5,584 nt of DNA from Robiginitomaculum sp. (GCA_021647805.1 JAKITZ010000167.1:1-5584), one strand, 5' to 3'. Shown: positions 1 to 5,584, numbered from the stretch's first letter. Program-made: numbers and translations. The notes: generated from the letters alone by a model not told the origin.

Positions 1-988
1 TTTCCTGCAACAATGCGGCAATTAAAGTCTCAACGGTTTCGCCCTCGGCTTTGGCGGAAAAGCCCAAAGCCATTCGGTGCTTTAATGCAGCTGGAGCCAA
101 GGCGATCACATCTTCAAGTGTTGGTGCAAAGTTTCCGTGTAATAAAGCCCGCGCCCGACAACCAAGCATTAAGGCTTGGCCGGCTCTAGGGCCTGGTCCC
201 CAAACAACGTGCTCTTTAACTCGTTTGGAACTGGTTTCTTCTGGTCTGGCCAAGCGTACAAGTTTCAATATTGCATCAAGCACGGTTTCACCAACCGGCA
301 TTTCACGGACTAGGTTTTGCAGATCAAGCAATTTTTCCCCATCAAGACAGGCTGTGACTGATGGCGTGGAATTATCCGTAGTGGCGATCAATATTTCGCG
401 CTCGGCAACTTCATCGGGATAATTAATATCAATTTGCAATAAGAATCGATCAAGTTGCGCTTCTGGCAATGGATAAGTGCCTTCTTGCTCTATCGGGTTT
501 TGCGTAGCCAAAACATGAAACGGCTTGGGCAGGGCATAAGAAGTTCCGGCAATGCTAACTTCATTTTCTTGCATGGCTTGTAATAATGCCGACTGGGTAC
601 GCGGGCTGGCGCGATTGATCTCGTCGGCCATCAATAATTGGCAAAATACCGGCCCTTTGATGAAGCGAAACTGCCTTTTGCCATTGTCATCGCTTTCCAA
701 CACTTCGGAACCAAGAATATCTGCTGGCATCAGATCGGGGGTGAATTGAATACGTTTTTCGCTAAGTCCGGTAACAATGGCTAGTGTCTCAACCAACAAG
801 GTCTTGGCTAAACCCGGTGCACCAACTAACAGGCCATGGCCGCCGGATAACAAAGTGATCAAAGTAAGGTCAACCACGTTGTTTTGACCTATAATGACTT
901 TGGCGACCTCATTGCGAGCTTTGCCCAGTATTTCAGTAGCAGTTGTTGCGCGCTTGATAACTTGATCGGTGTGGCTTATTTCGGACAT
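1..988 (-). CDS. moxR: MoxR-family AAA+ ATPase (3' end cut by window edge)
   Basis: The minus-strand frame opens at ATG 988-986 and stays open for 329 codons to the window edge, so only the last few residues and the stop should be missing (family members are about 330 residues). It begins MSEISHTDQVIKRATTATEI. Visible AAA+ motifs are Walker A GAPGLAKT (about residues 56-63), Walker B LLMADEINRA (about 118-127), the MoxR-typical segment SPRTQSALLQAMQE (about 128-141) and sensor 1 ATQNP (about 161-165). A later GPGPRAGQAL stretch belongs to the C-terminal lid domain. MoxR ATPases are cytosolic, chaperone-like proteins. They often work with DUF58 and von Willebrand A-domain proteins encoded just downstream, which here would lie left of the window (inference). 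AGGAA at 1003-999 lies 10 nt upstream of the start. The gene is divergent from the DUF1285 operon. The family assignment is firm, but the client is unknown. Confidence 0.95.
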   Translation of the reverse strand, partial: MSEISHTDQVIKRATTATEILGKARNEVAKVIIGQNNVVDLTLITLLSGGHGLLVGAPGLAKTLLVETLAIVTGLSEKRIQFTPDLMPADILGSEVLESDDNGKRQFRFIKGPVFCQLLMADEINRASPRTQSALLQAMQENEVSIAGTSYALPKPFHVLATQNPIEQEGTYPLPEAQLDRFLLQIDINYPDEVAEREILIATTDNSTPSVTACLDGEKLLDLQNLVREMPVGETVLDAILKLVRLARPEETSSKRVKEHVVWGPGPRAGQALMLGCRARALLHGNFAPTLEDVIALAPAALKHRMALGFSAKAEGETVETLIAALLQE

Positions 989-1026
989 GCGGGGTAGTTT
1001 CCTGATATTGTTTACTTGATTGAACA

Positions 1027-1056
1027 TTGAAACGAAGTTCAGGTTTTGTCTATACT
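1027..1056 (+). promoter_or_regulatory. Probable sigma70-type promoter for the DUF1285-cca operon
   Basis: A -35-like TTGAAA (1027-1032) and a -10-like TATACT (1051-1056) are separated by 18 nt, a near-consensus arrangement. Initiation would fall near 1062-1065, giving a leader of about 150 nt ahead of the DUF1285 start at 1215. That leader would contain both palindromic repeats. No equally good promoter was found for the leftward moxR gene. This is predicted from sequence only. Confidence 0.5.
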
Positions 1057-1061
1057 CCATC

Positions 1062-1091
1062 GACCCAAAAAGTGGGAACCGGTTTTGTGGA
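1062..1091 (+). repeat. Palindromic intergenic element, copy 1
   Basis: This imperfect palindrome is centred on the perfect 8-mer AACCGGTT (1077-1084), with CCCAAAA on the left and TTTTGTGG on the right. The core AAAGTGGGAACCGGTTTT resembles a short dispersed intergenic palindrome that recurs in many Rhizobiales genomes (recalled from family knowledge, not searched). It lies just after the predicted promoter, so it would be transcribed in the operon leader. Confidence 0.5.
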
Positions 1092-1105
1092 AGTTTTTAG
1101 TTGCC

Positions 1106-1149
1106 GCATCTTTTAAGTGAAAAACCGCATACACTTTTTCACAAGATGC
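1106..1149 (-). repeat. Palindromic intergenic element, copy 2 (inverted relative to copy 1)
   Basis: GCATCTT (1106-1112) pairs with AAGATGC (1143-1149), and GTGAAAAA (1117-1124) pairs with TTTTTCAC (1135-1142). This makes a 15-bp stem with a 4-nt bulge (TTAA) and a 10-nt loop. Inside it, AAAACCG (1121-1127) and ACTTTTT (1133-1139) match the two ends of the reverse complement of copy 1's core. It therefore looks like a second, inverted and more diverged copy of the same element. As RNA it would form a hairpin about 65 nt before the DUF1285 start. It has no T-tract, so it is not a standard terminator. Confidence 0.6.
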
Positions 1150-1214
1150 TTCTGGTAAATGCGACCACTAAGATTATTTTAGAATAAGTTGATGGAGCAC
1201 AAAAGAGTATTACA

Positions 1215-1778
1215 ATGCGTTTGGAAAATCTAATAGATGCGGCAAAAGCCAATATATCAGGTGATGGTCTGCCACCGGTGGAGCAATGGAGCCCTGAAAA
1301 TTGCGCTAATATGCAAATGCAGATTTTGCGAGATGGCAGCTGGCTACATGATGGTGATATTATCGCTCGCCCGGCCTTGGTTAAACTGTTTTCAACGATT
1401 TTGCGAAAAGACCAAGACGGGCAAACATGGCTGATAACACCGGTGGAAAAGGTAAGGGTAAAGGTTGATGTTGCGCACTTTATTGCCGTTGCGGTGGAGA
1501 AAATAACTGATGAAAACATCCAAAGCCTGTATTTTACAACCAATGTCGGTGATGTGGTGAAACTGGATAACCAGCACCCGCTAACGATAAACACTAATTT
1601 GAAAACCAATACACCAGAGCCGTTGATCAGGGTTCGAGGTCGACTTGATGCGTTATTATCCCGTCCGGTGTATTATCAATTGGTTGAGTGGGCCGAGGAA
1701 AAAGACCAACAATTAGGTGTTTTCAGCGACGATATTTTCTTTCCTCTAGGCGATGAGGGGGAGCATTTAATTGATTGA
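1215..1778 (+). CDS. DUF1285 domain-containing protein
   Basis: This is a 187-residue protein of unknown function that fills the usual length of the DUF1285 family. Recognisable family features run in order: LPPVEQWSPENCANMQMQI (residues 19-37), RDGSWLHDGDIIARPALVKL (39-58), STILRKDQDGQTWLITPVEK (60-79), YFTTNVGDVV, the HPL segment and RVRGRLDALLSRPVYYQL. It has no signal peptide or membrane helix, so it is probably cytosolic. The ATG at 1215 is chosen because the conserved N-terminal region begins shortly after it; a weak AAGAG lies 7 nt upstream. It is the first gene of the operon. Its last 8 bases overlap the Nudix gene, which suggests coupled translation. The role is unknown; its neighbours are CoA/nucleotide hydrolysis and tRNA maturation genes. 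Confidence 0.93.
   Translation: MRLENLIDAAKANISGDGLPPVEQWSPENCANMQMQILRDGSWLHDGDIIARPALVKLFSTILRKDQDGQTWLITPVEKVRVKVDVAHFIAVAVEKITDENIQSLYFTTNVGDVVKLDNQHPLTINTNLKTNTPEPLIRVRGRLDALLSRPVYYQLVEWAEEKDQQLGVFSDDIFFPLGDEGEHLID
1756..1763 (+). promoter_or_regulatory. Strong Shine-Dalgarno setting a TTG start for the Nudix gene
   Basis: AGGGGGAG lies inside the end of the DUF1285 gene, 7 nt before the TTG at 1771. No ATG or GTG in this frame lies near the expected N-terminus, so this site decides the start. The stop and start overlap by 8 nt, which favours translational coupling. Confidence 0.7.
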
Positions 1779-2373
1779 TCGATTAAGTCACGCATTAGAC
1801 AAAGCTTCTTTGTCCGCCCAACAAAAATTATATTCGGATTTTGATCTAAACCCTGATGACAATAAGGATCTATCACAAGGAAGAGCTGCCGCTGTTTTGT
1901 TACCTTTGGTGTTGCGTGAAGATGGCTGGCAGATAATTATGACGGTGCGCAGTCAACAGATGCCAACCCATGCCGGACAAATTAGTTTTCCAGGTGGCGG
2001 GGTGGCAAAGACCGATAACTCTCTTGGCGAGACGGCGTTGCGCGAATGTGAAGAAGAAACCGGTATTTTGCGTTCACAAGTCAAATTGCTTGGTGAGTTT
2101 GAACCATATCACACTGTAACAAATTATCTAATTACGCCATTTGTCGGAATAGTTGAAGGTGAGATACGATTGCGCGCTGATCCGGCAGAAGTGGCGGAAA
2201 TATTTGAAGTTCCGTTTTCATTTGTGTCAGATCTTGACAACTTTCGCCGCGATTCAAGGCAATGGCAGGGGGTTGAGCGGTTTTTTTATGCTGTCCCCTA
2301 TAAAAACAGATATATTTGGGGTGCAACTGCTGGTATTTTACGGGCGTTGGCCTTACGATTAGCAGACAAATAA
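1771..2373 (+). CDS. Nudix hydrolase, CoA pyrophosphatase type (NudL/UPF0035-like)
   Basis: This 200-residue Nudix protein starts at TTG behind a strong ribosome site. It carries the UPF0035-like lead-in TVRSQQMPTHAGQISFPGG (about residues 58-76), followed after a short insertion by the Nudix helix RECEEETGI (91-99), which supplies the metal-binding glutamates. This pairing marks the CoA pyrophosphatase branch, which cleaves CoA or acyl-CoA to phosphopantetheine and 3',5'-ADP. As in other members of this branch, the first glutamate of the generic Nudix signature is not at its canonical spacing. The position usually written LRxHxGQ reads MPTHAGQ. The protein is cytosolic, with no membrane segment. 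It overlaps DUF1285 by 8 nt and is followed 13 nt later by DUF6111. The family is firm; substrate preference is inferred. Confidence 0.92.
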   Translation: MIDRLSHALDKASLSAQQKLYSDFDLNPDDNKDLSQGRAAAVLLPLVLREDGWQIIMTVRSQQMPTHAGQISFPGGGVAKTDNSLGETALRECEEETGILRSQVKLLGEFEPYHTVTNYLITPFVGIVEGEIRLRADPAEVAEIFEVPFSFVSDLDNFRRDSRQWQGVERFFYAVPYKNRYIWGATAGILRALALRLADK

Positions 2374-2379
2374 AAGGAA
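2374..2379 (+). promoter_or_regulatory. Shine-Dalgarno setting the TTG start of the DUF6111 gene
   Basis: AAGGAA directly follows the Nudix stop codon and sits 7 nt before TTG 2387. A second TTG immediately after (2390) is the only nearby alternative and would shorten the protein by one residue. Confidence 0.6.
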
Positions 2380-2386
2380 TAGAAAA

Positions 2387-2686
2387 TTGTTGAGATTTAC
2401 TTTGATTGAAATTCTGTTTCTTGGCTTGCCATTAGTGCTTTTTCTTGGCTATAGGGCTTTTTTAATTCATCATCGTAAAATCGACCGCGAAGAATTTTCT
2501 CCAGTTCCATACCATAAGCTTTTTGTTGCCGGCGGAGTTGTGGCAATCCTTGCTTATTTTGTTATGGCATTTAGCAACGAAAAAATAACCGATCAGAAAT
2601 ATGTTCCAGCGCATATGGAAAACGGAAAACTGATTCCCGGTGGATTTGTTGAACGCGAAAAACCTAAAACAGAGGAAAAACAATAA
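2387..2686 (+). CDS. DUF6111 family small membrane protein
   Basis: This 99-residue protein has two hydrophobic helices, at about residues 5-25 and 46-64. Between them is a basic loop containing YRAFLIHHRK and KIDREE. After the second helix comes YVPAHMENGKLIPGGF (about residues 72-87), the signature I associate with DUF6111. The C-terminus is charged and Lys/Glu-rich. It is probably an inner-membrane protein with a short soluble tail; the function is unknown. It starts at TTG. Its stop overlaps the cca start by one base (TAATG), so translation of the two is probably coupled. I regard its position between a Nudix gene and cca as a conserved Hyphomicrobiales arrangement, but this was not checked here. 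Confidence 0.85.
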   Translation: MLRFTLIEILFLGLPLVLFLGYRAFLIHHRKIDREEFSPVPYHKLFVAGGVVAILAYFVMAFSNEKITDQKYVPAHMENGKLIPGGFVEREKPKTEEKQ

Positions 2687-3942
2687 TGAAGTTACCGACT
2701 TCGCTGGATGTAAACCAACACCAATGGCTGCAAAACGGCTCAGCAATGACCTTGCTTAATATGCTAAATAACCACCAAGCCGACAGCACAAGGTTTGTTG
2801 GTGGTTGTATTCGTAATGCTCTAATGGGTGAGCCGGTCGGTGATATTGATCTGGCTACTAAACTATTGCCAGAAGAAGTGATGAAAATTGTGGGTGATGC
2901 CGGTCATAAAACTGTGCCCACCGGTATTGATCACGGCACTATCACTGCTGTGATCGGAGTGTCGGCTTTTGAGGTGACGACTTTGCGCAAAGACGTGCAA
3001 ACTGATGGCCGGCGAGCGGTAACTGCATTTTCGCAATCTTGGGACGAAGATAGCTTGCGCCGGGATTTTCGTTTTAATGCAATTTATTGCGATGCTGTTG
3101 GTGAGTTATATGACCCGCAGGGCGGCATTAAAGATGCAATAGAGCGCGAAGTGATATTTATCGGCAATCCCGATGATCGAATAAATGAGGATTTTTTACG
3201 AATTTTGCGTTATTTTCGGTTTTTTGCCCATTATGGCTCTGGTCGTCCTGATCGGGCGGCAATTACCGCTTGTTCGCGATTAAAGTCTGGAATTGAGAAG
3301 CTCTCTTCCGAACGAATATGGAAAGAGTTACAGGCATTGTTGTCGGCTCCTGACCCAGTAAAATCTGTTCGTTGGATGCGCACCTCAGAAGTCCTGCAAA
3401 AGTGTTTTCCCGGTTCCACCGATGTCGACCAATTAGCGCAATTAGTCGTATCTGAAAAAGCTATGAATTGGCCGATTGATCCCATATTGCGATTTATGGC
3501 TTTGCTTGATCCGGCAAGGACGAGAGAAGCCAGTAAGCACCTTAAACTCTCTAATGCCCAAAATTCCAGAGTTATGGCTTATGCCAGAAATGGCCCGGTA
3601 GTGCCGGGTGAGGACTTTATGGACGTATCAAGGCGGCTTTATCGCAAGGTTGTCTCTGGCTATGTTGATGCGGCTAAACTTGCTTTGGGCAAATATGAAG
3701 GTAGAGAGCGCCGTGACATTGATGATATGTTGGACTTTGCCTCTGAATGGGAACGCCCCGTATTTCCGGTTACCGCCAAGCACTTAATGGATGTCGGCTA
3801 TAAACAAGGCAAGGAATTGGGTGATTTGCTGTGGAGCCTTGAAGACGAATGGATCAGCTCCGGCTTTGCTCTTTCCATGGACGAATTGCGGGCGAAAATT
3901 GGGAATTTAGGTGGCGGCGGTAAGTCCGGCGGGCAAGGCTAA
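2686..3942 (+). CDS. cca: CCA tRNA nucleotidyltransferase (class II)
   Basis: This 418-residue enzyme adds or repairs the 3'-terminal CCA of tRNA using CTP and ATP. Class II polymerase-beta-type motifs are visible: FVGGCIRNAL (37-46) and GDIDLAT (52-58), with the catalytic aspartates D53 and D55. They are followed by the FEVTTLRKDV region (95-104), RRDFRFNAIY (125-134) and the neck motif DRINEDFLRILRYFRF (164-179). A C-terminal helical body that binds tRNA follows. The more usual form of the fourth motif is RRDFTINA; here T-I is replaced by R-F. The C-terminus ends in a Gly/Ser-rich tail (GGGGKSGGQG). ATG 2686 fits the family N-terminus, and AGAGGA (2671-2676) lies 9 nt upstream. It is the last gene of the operon. 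Bacterial class II enzymes can be full CCA-adding or split CC/A-adding; a single gene in this group is normally the full enzyme (inference). Confidence 0.95.
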   Translation: MKLPTSLDVNQHQWLQNGSAMTLLNMLNNHQADSTRFVGGCIRNALMGEPVGDIDLATKLLPEEVMKIVGDAGHKTVPTGIDHGTITAVIGVSAFEVTTLRKDVQTDGRRAVTAFSQSWDEDSLRRDFRFNAIYCDAVGELYDPQGGIKDAIEREVIFIGNPDDRINEDFLRILRYFRFFAHYGSGRPDRAAITACSRLKSGIEKLSSERIWKELQALLSAPDPVKSVRWMRTSEVLQKCFPGSTDVDQLAQLVVSEKAMNWPIDPILRFMALLDPARTREASKHLKLSNAQNSRVMAYARNGPVVPGEDFMDVSRRLYRKVVSGYVDAAKLALGKYEGRERRDIDDMLDFASEWERPVFPVTAKHLMDVGYKQGKELGDLLWSLEDEWISSGFALSMDELRAKIGNLGGGGKSGGQG

Positions 3943-3963
3943 ATTTTGGCTTTACCGTAAATT

Positions 3964-5181
3964 TTAATGCGCGTTCCTTTTACGTTTTAATACGCTGGTG
4001 GTCGGGTCAGCTTTGGCGCCGGGGCCGGGATCGTCTGGCTGTCTTGGCATGTCGGCCATCACCGGTTTTGATTTTATTTTTTTCTTAATTGGCTCTTTTG
4101 CTTCAGGCTTTTTCTTGGGTTTTTTTGCAGAAGGTTTTTTAAGTGTTCTCTTTTTTGGCTTTGTTATTTTTATCGCCGGTATTTCCGGTATTTCAATTGG
4201 TTCTTCTTCTAAGGACTCTGATATATCTTCGATAATCGCTTCGCTCTCTATCAATAGGAAATGTTCTTCGCCACGGCTTATTCGCTCGAACCTTTCATGA
4301 CGAGGATGGATAAGCTCGCCAGCATCACCAAAGCTATACACCAAACGCGCCCAGTCTTCTGCACGATAACCAAAGGCCGGGCCATCAGGATCAAGATCAG
4401 ACCAGTCGGCTTCATCAGCGGCAGTTAATGATTTTCGCAACCATTCGTTGGCCAAAGGTGTGTTTTTCTGCGCTCGCTCCAAACGCGCCATCAAGCCGCA
4501 AAGCCGTGATGATGGAGCATCTTCGTCGGCAATAAGTGCTTCTAATATTTCCCGTGCTTCGCTATTTTCTTCGCTTGATAATGCTGTTTCGGCCAACAGT
4601 ATTTTGCTTTCCCTGTGATCAAGGTTTATCTGTGCCAAACCTCTCATCCGTTTGGCTCGTGCAGTTACGCTTTCGTCTTCTTTTAGATCGCCATAAGCCA
4701 ACGATAATGCCGGATGCGGTGCATTAGACCAAGCATCTTCCAGCAGACCGGCTGCTCGCCAGTTCTTGCCAGCAAGAACCAACAGCCTTGAAGCCAATGC
4801 TGCGCCAGGGGCAAATCCCGGAGCTGCCGAGACTGCTTTTTCAGCTAATTTGCGCGCGCTTTCCATGTCACCATCAATTTCAAGGTTGGAGCTTTGCGCC
4901 GCTAATAAAACTGCCCGTCGTCTGCTTGCGGACAATTTGCTAAGGTGACCTTTGCTTTGGCCTTTACTTAATATCTCTCTGGCTTCATTCCAATTTCGCG
5001 CCGCAATTAGAGCATCAAACAAGGTTTCAAATGCCCATTTTGCAGCAGGGTCAGCGGCAAAAGCTTGTTTGGCGTGAACAATAGCGCCTTCGTGGTCATG
5101 GCGTTGCAAAGCGGTTTCGGTTAACCCGCGCAATGCTGCAAAACGGGTGCGCTTGTCTTCCAGAAGCCCTCCGAATCTCAT
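3964..5181 (-). CDS. hemY: HemY-family TPR protein, N-terminally truncated (probable disrupted gene)
   Basis: From ATG 5181 the frame encodes 405 residues without interruption. It starts MRFGGLLEDKRTRFAALRGL, matching the interior of HemY-like proteins (typically LEDPETRxLGLRGL), not their beginning. Helical TPR-type repeats follow (e.g. DHEGAIVHAKQAFAADP, NWNEAREIL, SARKLAEKAVSAAPGFAPGA). After them come the LANEWLRKSL and Trp/Asp-rich C-terminal segments, an acidic stretch and a very Lys-rich low-complexity tail (about residues 337-373). Full-length members are membrane-anchored, with two N-terminal helices and well over a hundred further residues, all absent here. The frame can be read back to TTG 5304, but those 41 residues run through a terminator hairpin and do not resemble HemY, so that start is rejected. 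No convincing ribosome site precedes 5181. Alphaproteobacterial HemY-like proteins are linked to heme genes by context, with unproven biochemistry. The gene is convergent with cca, 21 nt apart. It is probably a remnant, although the remaining frame is intact. Confidence 0.75.
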   Translation of the reverse strand: MRFGGLLEDKRTRFAALRGLTETALQRHDHEGAIVHAKQAFAADPAAKWAFETLFDALIAARNWNEAREILSKGQSKGHLSKLSASRRRAVLLAAQSSNLEIDGDMESARKLAEKAVSAAPGFAPGAALASRLLVLAGKNWRAAGLLEDAWSNAPHPALSLAYGDLKEDESVTARAKRMRGLAQINLDHRESKILLAETALSSEENSEAREILEALIADEDAPSSRLCGLMARLERAQKNTPLANEWLRKSLTAADEADWSDLDPDGPAFGYRAEDWARLVYSFGDAGELIHPRHERFERISRGEEHFLLIESEAIIEDISESLEEEPIEIPEIPAIKITKPKKRTLKKPSAKKPKKKPEAKEPIKKKIKSKPVMADMPRQPDDPGPGAKADPTTSVLKRKRNAH

Positions 5182-5203
5182 GGTCGTACAACCTGAGACC
5201 TGT

Positions 5204-5250
5204 AAATAAAAAAAGCGATCTCCAATCCGCGCCTGCGGCCTCGATCGCTT
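5204..5250 (-). terminator. Rho-independent terminator, leftward
   Basis: On the minus strand AAGCGATC (5250-5243) pairs with GATCGCTT (5220-5213). Inside the stem, a CCGC/GCGG helix (5238-5235 with 5230-5227) is capped by a 4-nt loop. A T-run interrupted by one A follows (minus strand, down to about 5204). The opposite strand has no T-tract, so it works leftward only. It would stop transcripts arriving from the right just before the HemY remnant. Confidence 0.8.
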
Positions 5251-5255
5251 AGAAG

Positions 5256-5318
5256 CCGCACAGCGGAAGGAGATGGTCGAACCCTCTCTTGGGTATAGCT
5301 GCAACTACCTTCTAGTTG
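5256..5318 (-). other. Run of small perfect hairpins upstream of the terminator
   Basis: On the minus strand three stem-loops follow one another. CAACTA/TAGTTG has a 5-nt loop (5302-5318), ACCC/GGGT has a 6-nt loop (5281-5294), and CCGC/GCGG has a 3-nt loop (5256-5266). The terminator at 5250-5204 comes next. Four hairpins in about 115 nt ending in a T-tract resemble the 3' part of a small RNA or a structured 3' UTR. No known RNA family was recognised. Confidence 0.35.
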
Positions 5319-5584
5319 GATTTCCGTCAGGAGACCCAGCCTTCGTTTTCTGGAGGAGTGCAGTCGTTCCGTTCGGCGATTCGCTCATTCCGCTGGGCAC
5401 CGGACGGGGAGCTGACCATTTTGGTTCGACCAGAATAGATACCGGTGGATCTGGCGGCTTCGCTCGCCAATGCACTCGCGAGAAAGACCGAGTCGAAGTG
5501 GAGTTTCGAGATTGCGGGATCTCCGTTCATGATTCCTCGGACGAAGCATTGTTTCTAATTGCAGGTGGCGTTTCGTAAGCCTTG

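Larger units (their letters stand above)
5182..5584. other. Unrecognised segment joined to truncated hemY (possible end of an inserted or rearranged element)
   Basis: These 403 bases replace the expected 5' part of hemY. They hold, from left to right: a near-palindrome GGTCGTACAACC (5182-5193) at the junction, the leftward terminator, three short perfect hairpins (5256-5318), and about 265 bases with only weak coding potential. Two short opposing frames overlap here. One is a plus frame 5273-5578 (101 codons, AAGGAG abutting the ATG with no spacing). The other is a minus frame 5530-5327 (67 codons, GAGGA about 4 nt upstream), which overlaps as ATGA the stop of a reading frame entering from the right edge (…AYETPPAIRNNASSEES). 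I recognise none of these proteins. The layout (an open frame ending, then a structured stretch, a terminator and an abrupt host gene) is compatible with an insertion-sequence end, but no transposase motif or terminal repeat pair can be shown. Confidence 0.4.

Noticed and set aside
51..422. Plus-strand open frame of 123 codons opposite moxR
   Set aside because: It is antisense to a clear MoxR coding region with all AAA+ motifs; Ser/Arg-rich composition is typical of a shadow.
1139..1609. Minus-strand open frame of 156 codons opposite DUF1285
   Set aside because: It lies antisense to a well-supported conserved gene, has no family resemblance and reaches into the palindrome. It is a shadow frame.
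3941..3964. Possible bidirectional terminator between cca and hemY
   Set aside because: AAATTT repeats flank a GG/CC pair, but the stem is short, AT-only at its base and has mismatches; too weak to call.
4045..4090. T-rich plus-strand stretch as the cca terminator
   Set aside because: The T-tracts come from lysine codons on the minus strand, and only a 3-4 bp stem precedes them. Termination may occur here but cannot be supported.
3998..4300. Plus-strand hydrophobic frame (Phe/Gly/Ile-rich) opposite the HemY tail
   Set aside because: Its membrane-like composition is the complement of Lys and Glu codons in the HemY tail. There is no ribosome site or family match.
5182..5304. Extension of the HemY frame to TTG 5304 (446 residues)
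   Set aside because: The extra 41 residues are read through the terminator hairpin and T-tract, resemble no HemY N-terminus, contain no membrane helix, and the start has no clear ribosome site.
5260..5320. tRNA- or tmRNA-like GGTTCGACC on the minus strand near 5273-5281
   Set aside because: It resembles a T-loop, but the flanks do not form a 5-bp T stem, and no acceptor, D or anticodon arms can be drawn. No tmRNA tag frame is visible.

Overview
The window looks like chromosomal DNA from an alphaproteobacterium, most likely of the Hyphomicrobiales (Rhizobiales) type, with moderate GC. The evidence is the gene set. A MoxR ATPase is divergent from a DUF1285 – Nudix CoA pyrophosphatase – DUF6111 – CCA-adding enzyme run, an arrangement I associate with that order. 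The HemY-family protein is of the alphaproteobacterial TPR type. The palindromes in the divergent intergenic region resemble a dispersed repeat common in those genomes.

Layout. Positions 1-988 (minus) hold nearly all of a MoxR AAA+ ATPase whose last few codons lie off the left edge. Positions 989-1214 are a divergent intergenic region with a good sigma70-like promoter firing right, followed by two palindromic elements in opposite orientation in the presumed 5' leader. Positions 1215-3942 (plus) are a tight four-gene operon: DUF1285 protein, Nudix hydrolase, DUF6111 membrane protein and CCA tRNA nucleotidyltransferase. The genes overlap or sit 13 nt apart, and two of them start at TTG behind clear Shine-Dalgarno sequences. 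Positions 3964-5181 (minus, convergent with the operon) hold the C-terminal part of a HemY-like TPR protein.

The right edge is the unusual part. The HemY frame should continue for well over a hundred more residues, including membrane segments. Instead the similarity stops near 5181, at DNA I do not recognise (5182-5584). This DNA carries a series of small perfect hairpins and a strong leftward rho-independent terminator (5204-5250) pointing into the truncated gene. I read this as the end of an inserted or rearranged segment that has removed the 5' part of hemY, but the segment cannot be named from what is visible.

How the genes work together. The plus-strand operon combines tRNA 3'-end maturation (CCA addition), a probable CoA/nucleotide clean-up hydrolase and two small conserved proteins of unknown function. 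MoxR is a chaperone-like ATPase probably belonging to a separate leftward operon. No CRISPR array, tRNA, rRNA or complete mobile element is visible. I do not see a clearly new defence or metabolic system here. The best leads are the disrupted hemY junction with its structured RNA/terminator segment and the paired repeats in the operon leader.
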